Part shown: positions 44,747 to 56,250 of the stretch, one piece after another
How positions within the stretch are numbered: position 1 is the first letter of the stretch
How the letters are laid out: each line of letters opens with the position of its first letter
NCBI RefSeq assembly: GCF_914767665.1
Contig: NC_059508.1
Coordinates: 2,604,001 to 2,668,000, forward strand
From: Harmonia axyridis
Taxonomy: Eukaryota; Arthropoda; Insecta; Coleoptera; Coccinellidae
Reading direction: 5' to 3'
Length of the DNA stretch: 64,000 nucleotides
Program-made: the position numbers and the translations under genes
Notes under the pieces: model-generated
What the model saw: only the letters and a program-made list of their open reading frames with translations
Database searches by the model: none
What the model was told of the DNA's origin: nothing

Positions 44747-47700
44747 AGTGGAAGCCCATTCAAGAAAATGTTACTTAATGTTGTTTGATTCGATGTTTTA
44801 TCCATGATAGGCTTTTCAACACTTCCACAGACAGTTCAGTTGTTTCAACCTCAGTCACAATATTCAAATTGTAAAATTGTAAAAATATCGAGAGAAAACA
44901 TCACAGAAGAAAGATAAACTGTTTGAGATAGATTCGACGGTGAGACTTTGAAGATATGTACATTTCGAAACAATTATTGTTGAACTAAATGTAAAAAAAT
45001 GTTTATAAACTATCAGAAATCGACTGATTTTCTATTAAGGGGTGCTCATCTCACGGATGTTGTTTTGATTTTTCAAAGAACAACTGAACGTAGTTTATAA
45101 TTATCACTTTGTACGAAAATTTATTTTTCGATTTTTTTTCTGTTATATTCAAAATTTCAGATTTCAGGTTTAAAGAAAATCTCCTATAGTTATAATGGAG
45201 AAGAGTACAAATAGTTCGAATTGACAGTTCTGTTATTGCAGGGGCTGTGATGATTCGTGATATTCACACTTTTTTTCAAAATAACACTAATGAGGGAGAA
45301 TGTAACAGAATATGAGGATGAGTACAAACAAGGAATATTTAATTATTTTGGAGGATTTGAATTATTTCAATTTCAAAAAGATTTCAATTTATCGGCTACG
45401 TTCAGTATTTCTCATGACTAAATGTCACATGATTTATAGCATTTCATTTCCTTCAGTTTTGTTTTTTTTTTCAAATGATCGAATAGACCTTGAAAAATTT
45501 ATTTAGTGGATGTGTAGAAGAAGAAAGGATGACTTCAGATCATAATGGCTGGTGTGATTTTTATCATCTCAGATATTTGTTTCCAATAGTTTAATCTTCT
45601 GAATACAATCGAAGATTTATTTCAATCCTCTCTTGAAAAAATAAGATATATTTCTATGATATAATTACCAACATATCTTCCTCTGGAAAAAGTACCTTTA
45701 GTTTCTTCTTGGGATCACAAATTAAATATCAGCATTAGGATAGATGAATGTTTTAGGGATAATGTTAGATTAGATGCAAATTCTAAATAAATCTTTACAA
45801 AGGAAAATATTATCAGCTTTCATACATATATAACTTAATGAATTATAAGAAAAGGTGTAAATTAAAGGCCTGTCATCAGTGAATGACGACTATAATAGAA
45901 TTGGTTTGATTCTTTGATTCAGGGATATTTAGAGTTATAAAAAATAATTAAGATTGATAAGTACTTTCAAATACTAAGGTTTTTACATCAACCTAATCTA
46001 GATAGATTGTTCGGTACGTCTTCCTGGAAAAATATCAGAAACGAAGAATATCACTAAAATAACATATCTGAATGATATTGATATGATCAAAACAACATCC
46101 GACAAAATTAGGCTTAATTTAGAACACTGAGCTTTAGAGCACCTAGAATTTTGCATAAGTGAAATCATCTTGTTGACTAAATGTTTATACCTCCTAGTAT
46201 CAGAAATTCTATTAAACCTGATGAACTCTGAGATGCCAAATAGTAAAGTGTTTGCAGTCTTCCTTCATGATGGAATAATCAAAGATGTTGAAGAATGATC
46301 AAAATTTGAACCCGAATCAGGTATTCGTACAGAACATATATCGAGGAAAGTGAAGAAGACAATAAATTGATAACCGCGGTGATATTGACTTTTTAAATTG
46401 AGATTTCAATAAAAAAATCTATTTTTCGAAATCCTACATCTTTCTGAGATCCCATTTTCACTGCCATGAGTAGTTTAAAGGTCTTTGAGAACTGTTAAAT
46501 CAAAAACCTATCTTAGATTCATCAGATTCATTTCGTAATGAAAATTCTCTTCAAATATACAAAGTTTCAATTCCGATATATGTAATTCTTTGAGGGGTGA
46601 ATATTCAGAGGAATAAGTAATTCAAATATGCTAAAATAGATAAACATAAAGTCAATATAAAGATGTTCGTGATAAAAGGTTAAAAAAATCATTTTCTTTA
46701 CCATCCTACTTCAATTTTATGATTTTCTTTCAAACCCGTAATTAATTCAGTTTAAATGACAAGATATAATTGAGAAATTGTGATTGACAATAAAGAAGAA
46801 ATTTGAACGGAGTACAGGGGTAGAAACAATTAGGTATTTACGTGAATAAAATTATAATTTCAGTTTTGTCAACCTTGAGAAAAAATTACAGCAAATCGAA
46901 ATGTTCTAACCAATACCTGATTCTGAATATGAGAATTCGTACGAAGTACCAACAATTGAAGCAACATATTGCCATTTTAATGCTTGAAATTAGTCGACAT
47001 CAAAAAAGATCAAAATATATATGATCTGGTATCTAACTCAAAAAAACAAGTATGATTTCAACCACAGGGAAATACCGCAAGTCAAAATTTAGTATTGTGT
47101 TAAAAATATACCAAAAAAATTCCTTCAATTCTTCTATATCTGCAATTCTCTCTCAGAATATCATATCGATCGGGCAAATTTTTCGGAAAGTTTTGTTCGA
47201 AAATGGCAGCATTTGGGTTAGTTGTTGACTATTTTTTGAAAATGAACGATTGCCAATTTTGAAAACCTTCAACTCTTTAGAAGTATTCCGATGTCTTCCT
47301 ATCGGAGATACGTAGGGCCAATACTTGGACGATATGAACACATCTTTGTAAAATAAAAAGTTGAATAGTTCTTTAAGGAGTGTAGTTTAAAAAGTTGTTA
47401 ATTTAAAATCTGAAATTTGCAGTCGATTTGATTGGCTTTGTGAGTAAGTGGAATTTTCCACCGTATAGACATTCTGTGATGAATGAAATACTGACAATAC
47501 TTAGCCAATGCCTATTTATGGGGTCTAATGTAAACCATTCATTTAACACTTAGTATTCATTTCATATGTTATATTTGTATCCTCCTATAATTACCGAAGA
47601 TAAAATGAAATATATATTAGCAAGCAAGAATGTTTTTTTTTTACTGAAATCCCTTCCTATCCTCACACAAAATGGTTCGATTTGATTCAGTAGTATATAC

Positions 47701-47841
47701 CCATCAAATGGTCTACTCGAATAAAAGTTGAATATGATGTTTGTTTTTCCGAATCAATAGTGACTTAAAGAGACCACTGCAAAAATAACCAAGCCTACTT
47801 TAAAAATTATTATTGACATATCACAGTTCCCTTCTTATGTA
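44747..47841. other. 3' flank of the gene: no recognised element
   Basis: AT-rich sequence with no coding similarity or paired repeat ends. The start of this stretch would be 3' untranslated region if exon 5 is right; AATAAA occurs near 45786. Confidence 0.5.
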
Positions 47842-48953
47842 TAGGGTGGGTTTCAGCACTACATCTTTTAAACCAGAGAAGATAGACAAAATCTGATACT
47901 CCCTTCTCTTTTTCTGAGAAAATAACAAAAGTGTTATTTATTTTTGGGCCACCTCCTCTTGTTTTCGAGTTATAAGCGAAAATTGGAAAAATGGCGAAAT
48001 GGGAAAAAAATTATATTTCCGGCTTCCGCTAATATTGATGATAGAGCTCTGGAATTATACAGCCATTTCCTTACATAGAATCCAGCAACGTGCTAATCTT
48101 TACAGCATGTTTTTTTTATTTCGAAGCTTTGACCCAAAGTTATGTTTTTTCAAATGGGAACACTAAATTTTTGTGCCATTTTTTGAAAGCTTGATTTTAA
48201 CTGATTTCAAAAATATATACAATATCGTATGGTTTTTATCAGTATAAATAATAGAAAATGGTCAAAAACCTTTTTTCATCTAAGAGTCTCAATATTTCCA
48301 TAGTTTCAACTGTGGATGAGCACAGACAAATAGAGCTTTCTATAACAAGAGCCTACTCCTTCCGTCAATCTCATTCTTTTCATGTTTTTTACTAATTTCT
48401 ACAAAATTCGAATGTAGATATATTTTATAAATTTTCATATCTCAGAATGGATTAGAAAAGATCCACATGCTCTTGTTCTAGGAAGTTCTATTTTTCTGTA
48501 TACTCATCAATAGTTGAAACTTATTAGGCCGATCGAAAAGTACCTGGTCTAATGCACAGATGGCGGTGCTAGTATTAAATCCAAATGATTTTCAGTTAGT
48601 ACCAACCTTCAAACGATACGTGTCAAAATTTGACAGCAATTCGACTATTAGTTTGTGAGATATTCCGCTATGAGTCCAGCTACTTTTGTTATTTGGAAGA
48701 TGGAAAAATAATACAGTTGAAGCAGAATCTTGGCATGATGAAGAGTTTCCGGGGTCTGCACCAGGAAAATCAACCATCATTGATTGGTATGCTAAGTTCA
48801 AACGTGGTGAAATGAGCACCGAAGACGGCGAACGCAGTGGACGTCCAAAAGAGGCTGTCACCGACGAGACGAAAAAATCCAAAAATTTTGAATGAGCGTA
48901 AAGTGAAATTGATCGAGATAGCAGACATTGTGAAGATATCATCAGAAGGTGTA

Positions 48954-50095
48954 CCGGGTTTTTCCCTATAATTTGACACCCCCCTCTAACTTTGTTAATA
49001 AAAGAGGTACAAAAAAATGTTTTCTACAAAAGTTTACGAAATCGACTAGTGTTTTTCAAAATGATTTCACAAAACGAAATATATATAGGGTGGGCAACAT
49101 ATTGATAGCAACTTCATTTTTTCAAATGGAACATCCTATATATGTTTCCATATTTGACTAGCTCTTTTTCCCCTGATTTTGAATATATAACATATGTTTG
49201 GCCTATCTCTCTTATTCTGAGTACCACAGAGTTTCAAATTATAAGAACCACCTGGCAAGCTAAGTAATCAGTTTTCAAGTGGAAGGCTGCGATAACTCAA
49301 AATACCCTTTTTAGAGTTATCTCGTTGGCAACGATATGACATAAGTTTTTCACTAAAAATTGGAATTGGATCATTTGGATGCAACTCCATATATTCTCTC
49401 CTTGTAGCTTTCTCATTTTTATTGTTCTCCACATAAGGCGAAAATATTTCAAATGTTTCCGCTTCTGTGTAGTGCATATTCGATGAATTGTTTTATTCAA
49501 TGACAAACGTATGTTATACATCGTTGCCAAAGAGACATGGGCGCCCGCAGAAATTTTTCTCAGGGGGGGCAAAATGAAAATTACTGAAAAACGATAAGGC
49601 GTCCATGATTGTCATTGAAAACAGGAAAATTGTTGTGAATCCATTAATTTCCTTTTTTCCATGTCCTTAGGATTGAGGAAGTAATATTGAGGTTGTTGTG
49701 CTGAAAAATGAGGCAATCAAAATCTCAGGGGGGGCCATGCCCCCCCCTGCGGGCGCCCATGCAAAGAGATAACTCAAATAAGGGCATTCTGAATTATCGC
49801 AGCCTTGAAAGCAGATTGCTTAGGTGGTTCTTAAAATTTGAAACTTTATGGTACTCAGAATAAGAAAGATAGGCCAAACATATTTTATATATTCGAAATC
49901 AGGGAAAAAAGAGCTAGTCAGATATAGAAAAAGAAACAGTTCCTATCAATATGTTGCCCACTCTGTATATATTTCGTTTTGTGAAATCATTCTGAAAAAC
50001 ACTAGTCGATTTCGTGAAACTTATAGAAAACATTTTTTTGTACCTCTTCTAGTAACAAAGTTAAAGGGGGGGTCAAATTATGGTGAAAAACCCGG
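48954..50095. mobile_element. Inner foldback element at a TA site
   Basis: The ends ccgggtttttc and gaaaaacccgg are inverted and flanked by TA. The arms (48954-49330 and 49765-50095) stay complementary over more than 300 bp, for example gggtgggcaacatattgata against tatcaatatgttgcccac. Removing it restores the mariner sequence gtgtacatcattcatatc seen in the copy at 35660, which shows precisely where it inserted. The loop carries a second small element. Confidence 0.85.
49536..49761. mobile_element. 226-bp MITE with 8-bp target duplication
   Basis: Terminal repeats catgggcgcccgcag and ctgcgggcgcccatg are exact complements. The 8-bp flanks caaagaga (49528-49535 and 49762-49769) are identical. 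The interior has G runs near the left end and a G run followed by a C run near the right. An 8-bp duplication fits hAT or P-type transposition. It lies in the loop of the inner foldback and is the youngest layer of the nest. Confidence 0.9.
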
Positions 50096-50690
50096 TACAT
50101 CATTCATATCATTCACGAATATTTGTTCATGAGAAAGCTGTGTTCAAAATGGATGCCGCGCGAGCTCACAATCGATCAAAAGCAACAACGTGTTAATGAT
50201 TCTGAGCAGTGTTCGAAGCTGTTTAAGCGCAATAAACCTGAATTTTTTCGTCGATATGTGACAATGGAAGAAATATGGCTCCATCATTTCACTTCGGAGT
50301 CCAATTTACCTACTCCGTGGACTGCACACAATGAACTGAATCCAAAGCGAGGAAAAATACAACAGTCAGCTGGCAAGGTTATGGCATCAGTATTCTGGGA
50401 TGAGCAAGGTTTAATATTCATTGATTACCTCCAAAAGAGCCAAACCATCAACAGCGATTATTATATAACGTTATTGGATCGTTTGAAGGATGAAATCGTT
50501 AAAAAACCGCCCCATTTGAAGAAAAAATGATGCTGTTTCATCAAGACAAATCGTACTACAAAAATGGTATCGAAAATTTGAATGATCGCTATAATCGCTG
50601 TATACCCTCGAAGGCAATAACAATCATCGAATTTTGCCAAAAAAATTAGTTTTACTATGGTAGACCGGGGACTTTTCAATTGGCCTGTTA

Positions 50691-50853
50691 GCTGGTCCCT
50701 CAACCGACTCGCAGAGAAAGACTCGAAAGAAAATGAACCATTTTTAATTGAAACATATTTGAGGAATCTGTTTTGTACTCTCTCAAGAAAAAAGGTGTCC
50801 ACGGATGTGAAGGGGGACCAAACGACATTTGAGAACACCAAGACTGGTCTCAT
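50691..50853 (-). pseudogene. LINE reverse-transcriptase fragment
   Basis: The minus strand reads MRPVLVFSNVVWSPFTSVDT then FFLERVQNRFLKYVSIKNGS. This is the region after the catalytic core in Jockey/CR1-type reverse transcriptases (family form RPxLEYxSVVWSP...LERVQ.RF). Only about 55 residues remain before the adjoining mariner end. Confidence 0.7.
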
Positions 50854-51363
50854 AAAAGCGACATAGAGATACTGTAGTGAATGAGATTGACGAAAGGAGA
50901 AGGCTCTTGTTATAGAAAGCTTTTTCTGTGCTCATCAACAGTTGAAACTATGGAAATATTGAGATTCTTATATGATAAAAATTTGTTGACCATTTTCTAT
51001 TATTTATATCGATTGAAATTTAGCTTTCAAAAAATGGCACAAAAATCTGGTGTTTCTATTTAAAAAACATAACTTTGGGTCATAGCTTCGCAATTAAAAA
51101 TTCTGCTGAATAGACTAGCACGCCACTGGATACTACGTAAAAATGTCCGTGTATAATGTTTTGATTTCAGAGCTCTATCATCAATTCTAGGGAAAATATG
51201 ATTTTCCAATTTTCGCAAGTCGAAAATAAAAGAAGGTGACCAAAAATAAATACTACTCATATTAGTTTCTCAGAAAAAGAGGACGTGAATGGGGTATCAG
51301 ATTTTGTATGTGACCTTTGGTTTGAAAGTTGTCGTGCTAAAACATTGAAATTTGCCCACTCTG

Positions 51364-52203
51364 TACAGGGTCACTGAATTCGATGCTCACTGAAAGCATC
51401 TTGAGAATTATAAGACTTAGAGAAAAAAATCTTCAGGGACCCCCGCTCTCTTTTTTCAAAATAAACATATGATAATGAGATAGATAGATAGATAATGAAA
51501 GAGCTGATCATAGATATCTTGATTAGTTCTCGAGTTGAAGTTTCTGTTAGAGATATTCGAAAAATTGCAAAACGTTTTTTCCAGAAATTTTTATGGTTTA
51601 TCTAATACTCATGACAGATCATAGAAATTAATTACCATTTTAAAGATATGAATGAAATTTTTGAAAAACTGATAACGGAATGCTTTTCGATAAATCTGCG
51701 GCTAAAAAAAACTTTGGAAATAATGGGGTGTCCCATTTATAATACTCCTAATCTTCTCTATATCTCTAAAACAGTAATTCATTTCTATGATATGTTTTGA
51801 GTGTCATAAACCTTATGAAACAACGAATATCTAGAGGAGAAATCAATCTTTGATGGTTGAAAAAAATAATAGTGCTCTGTCTGAAGTGGCGATGGAACAC
51901 TGTAACAAAACCTACCCAGAACACAACTGGTTCTCGCACGATCTCTATGCTCTTAAGTAATTTGTAAAGGTCTTGAAAAGTCCGGATAGAGAACAATGAA
52001 TCAAATATATAAACTATTTGTCCTTATTGCATAAGTGAACATGGAAGAGAAATCACAAACAAAATTTTAAACAGACATTTCACTTGAAAACTGACTTATT
52101 ATTTCGAAAAAAGAGATTGGGTGTTCTTGAAGATTTTTTCTCTCAGTCTTATACTTCTGGAGATGCATTTAGTGATTATCGAGTTTGGGACACCCTGTAC
52201 AGG
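51364..52203. mobile_element. Foldback-like element, acaggg ends
   Basis: The left end acagggtcactgaattcgat and the right end, read on the minus strand (acagggtgtcccaaactcg), stay similar for about 90 bp, both including ataagac followed by agagaaaaaa. It abuts the outer foldback at 51363. No coding capacity. Confidence 0.6.
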
Positions 52204-52696
52204 CCTTATGTGTCCCGTGCACGAAGCCAGACCTCTCATGATTTATTTCAGGCATCTTGAAAAAAGCAGCAATCACAAAGCCAAATGTATAGGATTGCTA
52301 AATCCTGGACCCCAACATAGGAGGAAATTGAAGGAAATGTAAATATTGCATTTGCCAGAGAAAAAATTCGTTTGATTTTATGGATGTAAGTAAAAGGTAC
52401 ATAATTCGAGGAAAATACATATTGGATTCATAGAACCCCAAAAAAATAAATCTGGTTGAAAAATGGTGAATGCGCCTCCATAGCAATCTGTCTTGGAACT
52501 ATTCTATAGAATGAATTGAAATAAATAAAAATAGGAAACAAGGGCGTAGATCTTTTTTTTGGGTTTAAATAATTTTAACGACTACTTTTAGTCATAACAG
52601 TAATGTGAGAAAAAAAGGTTTGATAACGAAGTTTGAACCAAATTACTCGAAATAATAGCATTTTTTTGATTACTGATTTGATAGTTCTTGCCTTAT

Positions 52697-53262
52697 ACAG
52701 GGTGTTCCTAAATTAGAATCACGAAGGAAAATGAGAGAATCCTTGGATAATTCAAAGAATAAATAGTCCTATAAACGGTTCGTTTTCGAAATACAGGGTG
52801 TTTCTTGTTGTCCTACTTTTTTGTGATGCTTATACCAGTGTATCAAATCTTTATTAATCTTCCCTACAGTAAATAAGTACCAAGCTAATTGATTTATTCA
52901 TTACAGCCTACTAACTGAATCTTTATAATAATTTGGATTTTCCTGAGGATTACTAGAGAACTGTTTGAAATGTTTTCTCGAAATTTGTAGCAGCTAGATA
53001 CGACAAAACTACAAAAAACCAAAAAGTGTATTACTGGACCACTTTTTTAAACATTTTCCAAACTCATCATTGGTAACAAAAAAAAGTTCTGGAGGAAATA
53101 AGCGGACACTCTTCCACAAAAAATATCACCTTGTAGATTTGCATTCAAAATCAGCATGATTAAACTATAAATTGAAATATTTATGCCAAATTTAAATTGA
53201 ATATCTTGTAAAGGGAAGATGCCATGTAGAAAATTAGAACTAGAAAAATACAGCACCCTGCA
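52697..53262. mobile_element. gggtgttcc-ended element, copy 2 (inverted)
   Basis: The ends are cagggtgttcctaaatt and cagcaccctg. The interior is a reversed copy of the element at 43235-43826: the shared blocks are tgccaaatttaaattgaata, acgacaaaactacaa and aaataagtacc. The family is therefore present twice in opposite orientation. Confidence 0.7.
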
Positions 53263-53320
53263 TGTTGAAAATAAAGTGTTTTCAGACCCATGTTTATATG
53301 AATTTATTCCTTGAAATCAT

Positions 53321-53720
53321 ACCAGGGCCGCCACGAGTAAGTTTGGGGTGTGAAGTAAAGAATTATTCGACGCTTCTGGTGGCAAAGCAACAATAACAAC
53401 ATGACATCCCTGCTCCGATGAGCAGTCTTTGTGAACAAAATGATTTTATCCCTCTTTCAACGAGGGTAATAGGGAATTCTGTTCATATTGGTTGGGCTGT
53501 CATGTGTATTTATTATACAGGCGGCTGAGTAAAGGCGATTTGGAGATTTTCATTGCAGAAAAAGTTGACAAACACAGCGGAGCGAAACAACCTTTTGTTG
53601 TTCTTGATAATCAAGGATGAAATACGAAAAAGCGACCAGCAAACTGGGCCGAATAGCCGCCCTTAAAATTTATCCGCCTGCAACGATCGCTTCGATATTT
53701 CACACTTAACGCCGGCCCTG
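53321..53720. mobile_element. Possible hAT-like element, cagggccg ends
   Basis: The left end cagggccgccacgagtaag and right end cttaacgccggccctg are imperfect inverted repeats of hAT type. The flanks (catac and tgaca) do not show a matching 8-bp duplication, so either one end is wrong or the flank has changed. Confidence 0.4.
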
Positions 53721-53739
53721 TGACAAAGGAATAGTGATC

Positions 53740-53985
53740 TGTAATAGGAAATTCTACACGGGAAATAATCATGAAATGATCAGTCTTCAACACCCTCCAT
53801 ATCCGACTCCAGTCCCGCAACGCCAGCTAACGACTAACTGAAGGAAAAAGCTACAGATCTTCGCGAATAGAAAAAATCGGACGAAGCGGATGACGATTCT
53901 TATATCATTAATGAAAATAAAGAACAACAATGGCCCTAGATGACTTCGCTGTGGAACACCCGACGTCAGTCCGTTATCCAAAGTT
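53740..53985 (-). pseudogene. LINE reverse-transcriptase core fragment
   Basis: The minus strand reads LTSGVPQRSHLGPLLFFIFI then NDI, the conserved SGVPQGSxLGPLLFxxFINDI block of non-LTR reverse transcriptases. Next comes FLFAKICSFF where the catalytic FADD box should be; the DD is lost. Stops follow. It is cut on its upstream side by the mariner at 53992. Confidence 0.8.
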
Positions 53986-53991
53986 TTATTA

Positions 53992-55231
53992 TTAGGTGTA
54001 CAACTTTGCTTCCGCCATTTTGCAATAGATGGTTTTAGCGGTAAGTGGTAATCGAAATAAATAGATAGCAGATGTCATACAATAAGCTTAGGGATTTGTG
54101 AACATATGCCATCGAAATATTAGTCGATTTGTGTCTGCATCATAAAGTTATTCTCGATTAAACGAGCCAAATTCTCGTCATTTGCGGGAGGTTCAATTTT
54201 CTGCTTCAATATAAAGAAATCTGCGTCTGAGGCTCATCGAATGCTCTCAAATACCTATGGTGAGGCCGCTATTAGTAAAAGAACGTGTCGAGAGTGGTTT
54301 CATCGCTTCAAAAACGAGATTTTAATGACGAAGACCTGCATGGAGGTGGAAGGGAGAAGGTTTACGAATATGCAGAATTGAAGGCAGTACTTTATCAAGA
54401 CTCGTGTCAAACGCAACAATAACTGGCAGGATCATTGGTGATGACGCAACAAGCCATTTAAAAACGCCTGTAAGTCATGGAAATAATTCAGAAATAAGGA
54501 AATTCGATGCCGTACGAGTTAAAGCCGAGAGATATTGAACGGCGTTCGTTTGCTTGTGAATATCTGCTTGCAATGCACAGACAAAAGGAATTTTTGCATC
54601 GTATTGTGACTGAAGACAAAAAAAGAGATCATTACGATAATCCCAAGCGCAAAAATCATGGGGATACCCCAGCCATGCTTCTACGTCTATGCCAAACCGA
54701 ATATTCACGGTTCCAAGGTCATGCTCAGTATTTGGTGGGACCAGCTCGGCGTAGAGTATTATGGGTTGATACAAGCGACTGAAACAATTAATGCGTTTGA
54801 GCCGAGCATTGAAAGACAAACGGCCGCAATACAACGAGAGATATGATAAAATGAATTTACAGCATGACAATGCCTGAACCCATGTTGCGAAAGTGGTCAG
54901 GACATACATGGAAACGTTGAAATGGAAAGTACTACCCCACCTTTCGTATTCTCCAGATGTTGCACCCTCGGATTGTCACTTGTATCGATCAATGGCACAC
55001 GGCCTGGCTGACCAGCACTTCTGGTCCTATGAAGAAGTAAAAAATTGGATTGATTCGTGGATTGCTTCAAAAGATGACCAGTTTTTTCAATGCGGGATCC
55101 GTACGCTGCCGGAAATATTGGTGAAAGTGGTGGCCAGCAATGGACAATACTTCGAATCATAAATGTATAACAAGTTTTTTACATAAAGCCTCGAATTTCG
55201 GAAAACAACGGCCGGAGCGAAGTTGTACGCC
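53992..55231 (+). mobile_element. Full-length mauritiana-like mariner, inactive
   Basis: Both ends are present: ttaggtgtacaactttgct and the inverted gcgaagttgtacgcc, with TA flanks. Coding blocks on the + strand are SEAHRMLSNTYGEAA, MPYELKPRDIERRSFACEYL, PHLSYSPDVAPSDCHLYRSM (third catalytic Asp), WIDSWIASKDDQFF and PEILVKVVASNGQYFES, ending at 55162. They are spread over frames with stops: the start codon region reads ttaaac, and the segment holding the first aspartate reads TEDKKRDHYDN. The second block, HDNA, is followed by a stop (aatgcctga). This is the reference copy for the family at 16822, 20941, 32700 and 33695. Confidence 0.85.
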
Positions 55232-55233
55232 TA

Positions 55234-55626
55234 TGTGAACACGAAAATTGTTATTGTTATTTTGCATGGCGCGGAGAAATCCGTTTGATGGCAGCAGAGA
55301 ATTTACGTGTCGAATTAATGGGATTCTTTTTTGAGGAAATTCCGACGCTTTTAGGAATGTAGCCTAGGCAAATGGATTTCCTGTTCGGTTCTACTCTCTG
55401 AACTCAATGATCCATTGAACGAGGCCAGCGTCGGTAAAAAAAGAAAATACAGATTACATGTCGGAAAACTCGGGAATTTCAATTTGCAAATGGAAGAAAT
55501 TAATCTTCGTTCGTGGCTACGCTATAGGTATTTTTTCACGCTACACTGATAAATTCCAGAAAAGCATTGACATACAGTCGAAAGTTTTCACCATCCGCCC
55601 ACATACACTCAAAGTTCATCCTGAAA
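55234..55626. other. No recognised feature
   Basis: Non-coding spacer between the mariner and the small hAT MITE. Confidence 0.4.
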
Positions 55627-55634
55627 ATTTCAAG

Positions 55635-55813
55635 CAGTGGCGACGCTAGGGGATCTAGATGGGCCCGGTCCCTTCCATAATTTGACATACTTAGGCTGAA
55701 ATAATTACAAGATCAGCAGAACTATAATTTTCCAGTATTAATTCTTTGGCCCCCCCAAAAAAATCCGGCTCCCCCTTGGCCCCCCCTGTTTTTGAAAGCT
55801 GGAGTCGTCACTG
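55635..55813. mobile_element. 179-bp hAT MITE, 8-bp target duplication
   Basis: The ends cagtggcgacgc and gtcgtcactg are imperfect inverted repeats. The flanks atttcaag at 55627-55634 and 55814-55821 are identical. The interior is C-rich on the right side (ggccccccc). The cagtg-type end with an 8-bp duplication indicates hAT. Confidence 0.85.
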
Positions 55814-56035
55814 ATTTCAAGTATTCCAATAATTTCTTTATTTATTGTATCACATTTGCACAACACATAAATTAATAAAATAAAAAATTATATATCTCGA
55901 AAATATTACATACATGTTACGCCACTGCTAGTTCCCGCACTTTTTAAAAAGAGTTAGAAGAGCACCGACGTGAAGTCAGGAGCTTTAGAGCTCAATTGTG
56001 CACGAATTGCATCCTAGGACACAGCATAACGGTAG

Positions 56036-56250
56036 GTATAAGAAGCCAATTGAAAAGTCCTAGGTCTACCATTGTAAAACACATTTTTTTGGCAAAATTC
56101 GATTATATTATTCAACAAAGTTGCCTTCAAGGGCGATACAGCGATTATAGCGATCTTCCAATTTTTCGATACCATTTTTGTAGTACGATTTGTCTTTCGC
56201 TTCAAAATAGGCTTCAGTTTCGGCGATTACTTCTTCATTGGCGCTAAATT
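56036..56250 (-). mobile_element. Irritans-type mariner 3' end fused to satellite
   Basis: On the minus strand the frame reads FSANEEVIAETEAYFEAKDK, SYYKNGIEKLEDRYNRCIAL and EGNFVE, then the 3' untranslated region and terminal repeat ending at 56036 (aagccaattgaaaagtcc). It is the C-terminal end of the family at 35660 and 48524. It breaks off at 56250 in ctaaatttg, where the satellite motif gaatttgcctct takes over, so the junction shares the short word aatttg. Confidence 0.85.

Larger units (their letters stand above)
48524..50688 (+). mobile_element. Irritans-type mariner carrying two nested insertions
   Basis: Both terminal repeats are present: ttaggccgatcgaaaagt on the left and acttttcaattggcctgt on the right, flanked by TA. 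The 5' coding part (APGKSTIIDWYAKFKRGEMS, TEDGERSGRPKEAVTDE) is followed by an insertion at 48954-50095. Coding then resumes with MRKLCSKWMPRELTIDQKQQ, EFFRRYVTMEEIWLHHFT, SAGKVMASVFWDEQGLIFID and INSDYYITLLDRLKDE. After MLFHQD there is a deletion to KSYYKNGIENLNDRYNRC, removing the third catalytic aspartate. Confidence 0.85.
47842..51363. mobile_element. Outer foldback element, arms ~500 bp
   Basis: The left arm 47842-48385 and right arm 50880-51363 are inverted copies. Shared words include tagggtggg/cccactct at the ends, aaaatctgata, gagctct near 48045 and 51170, and atttccatagtttcaac/gttgaaactatggaaat. The loop contains a LINE fragment (50691-50853) and the mariner at 48524. No transposase of its own is seen. 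Confidence 0.8.

Noticed and set aside
53321..53720. Confident hAT call for the cagggccg-ended segment
   Set aside because: The ends look right but the flanks lack a matching 8-bp duplication, so it is listed only at low confidence.
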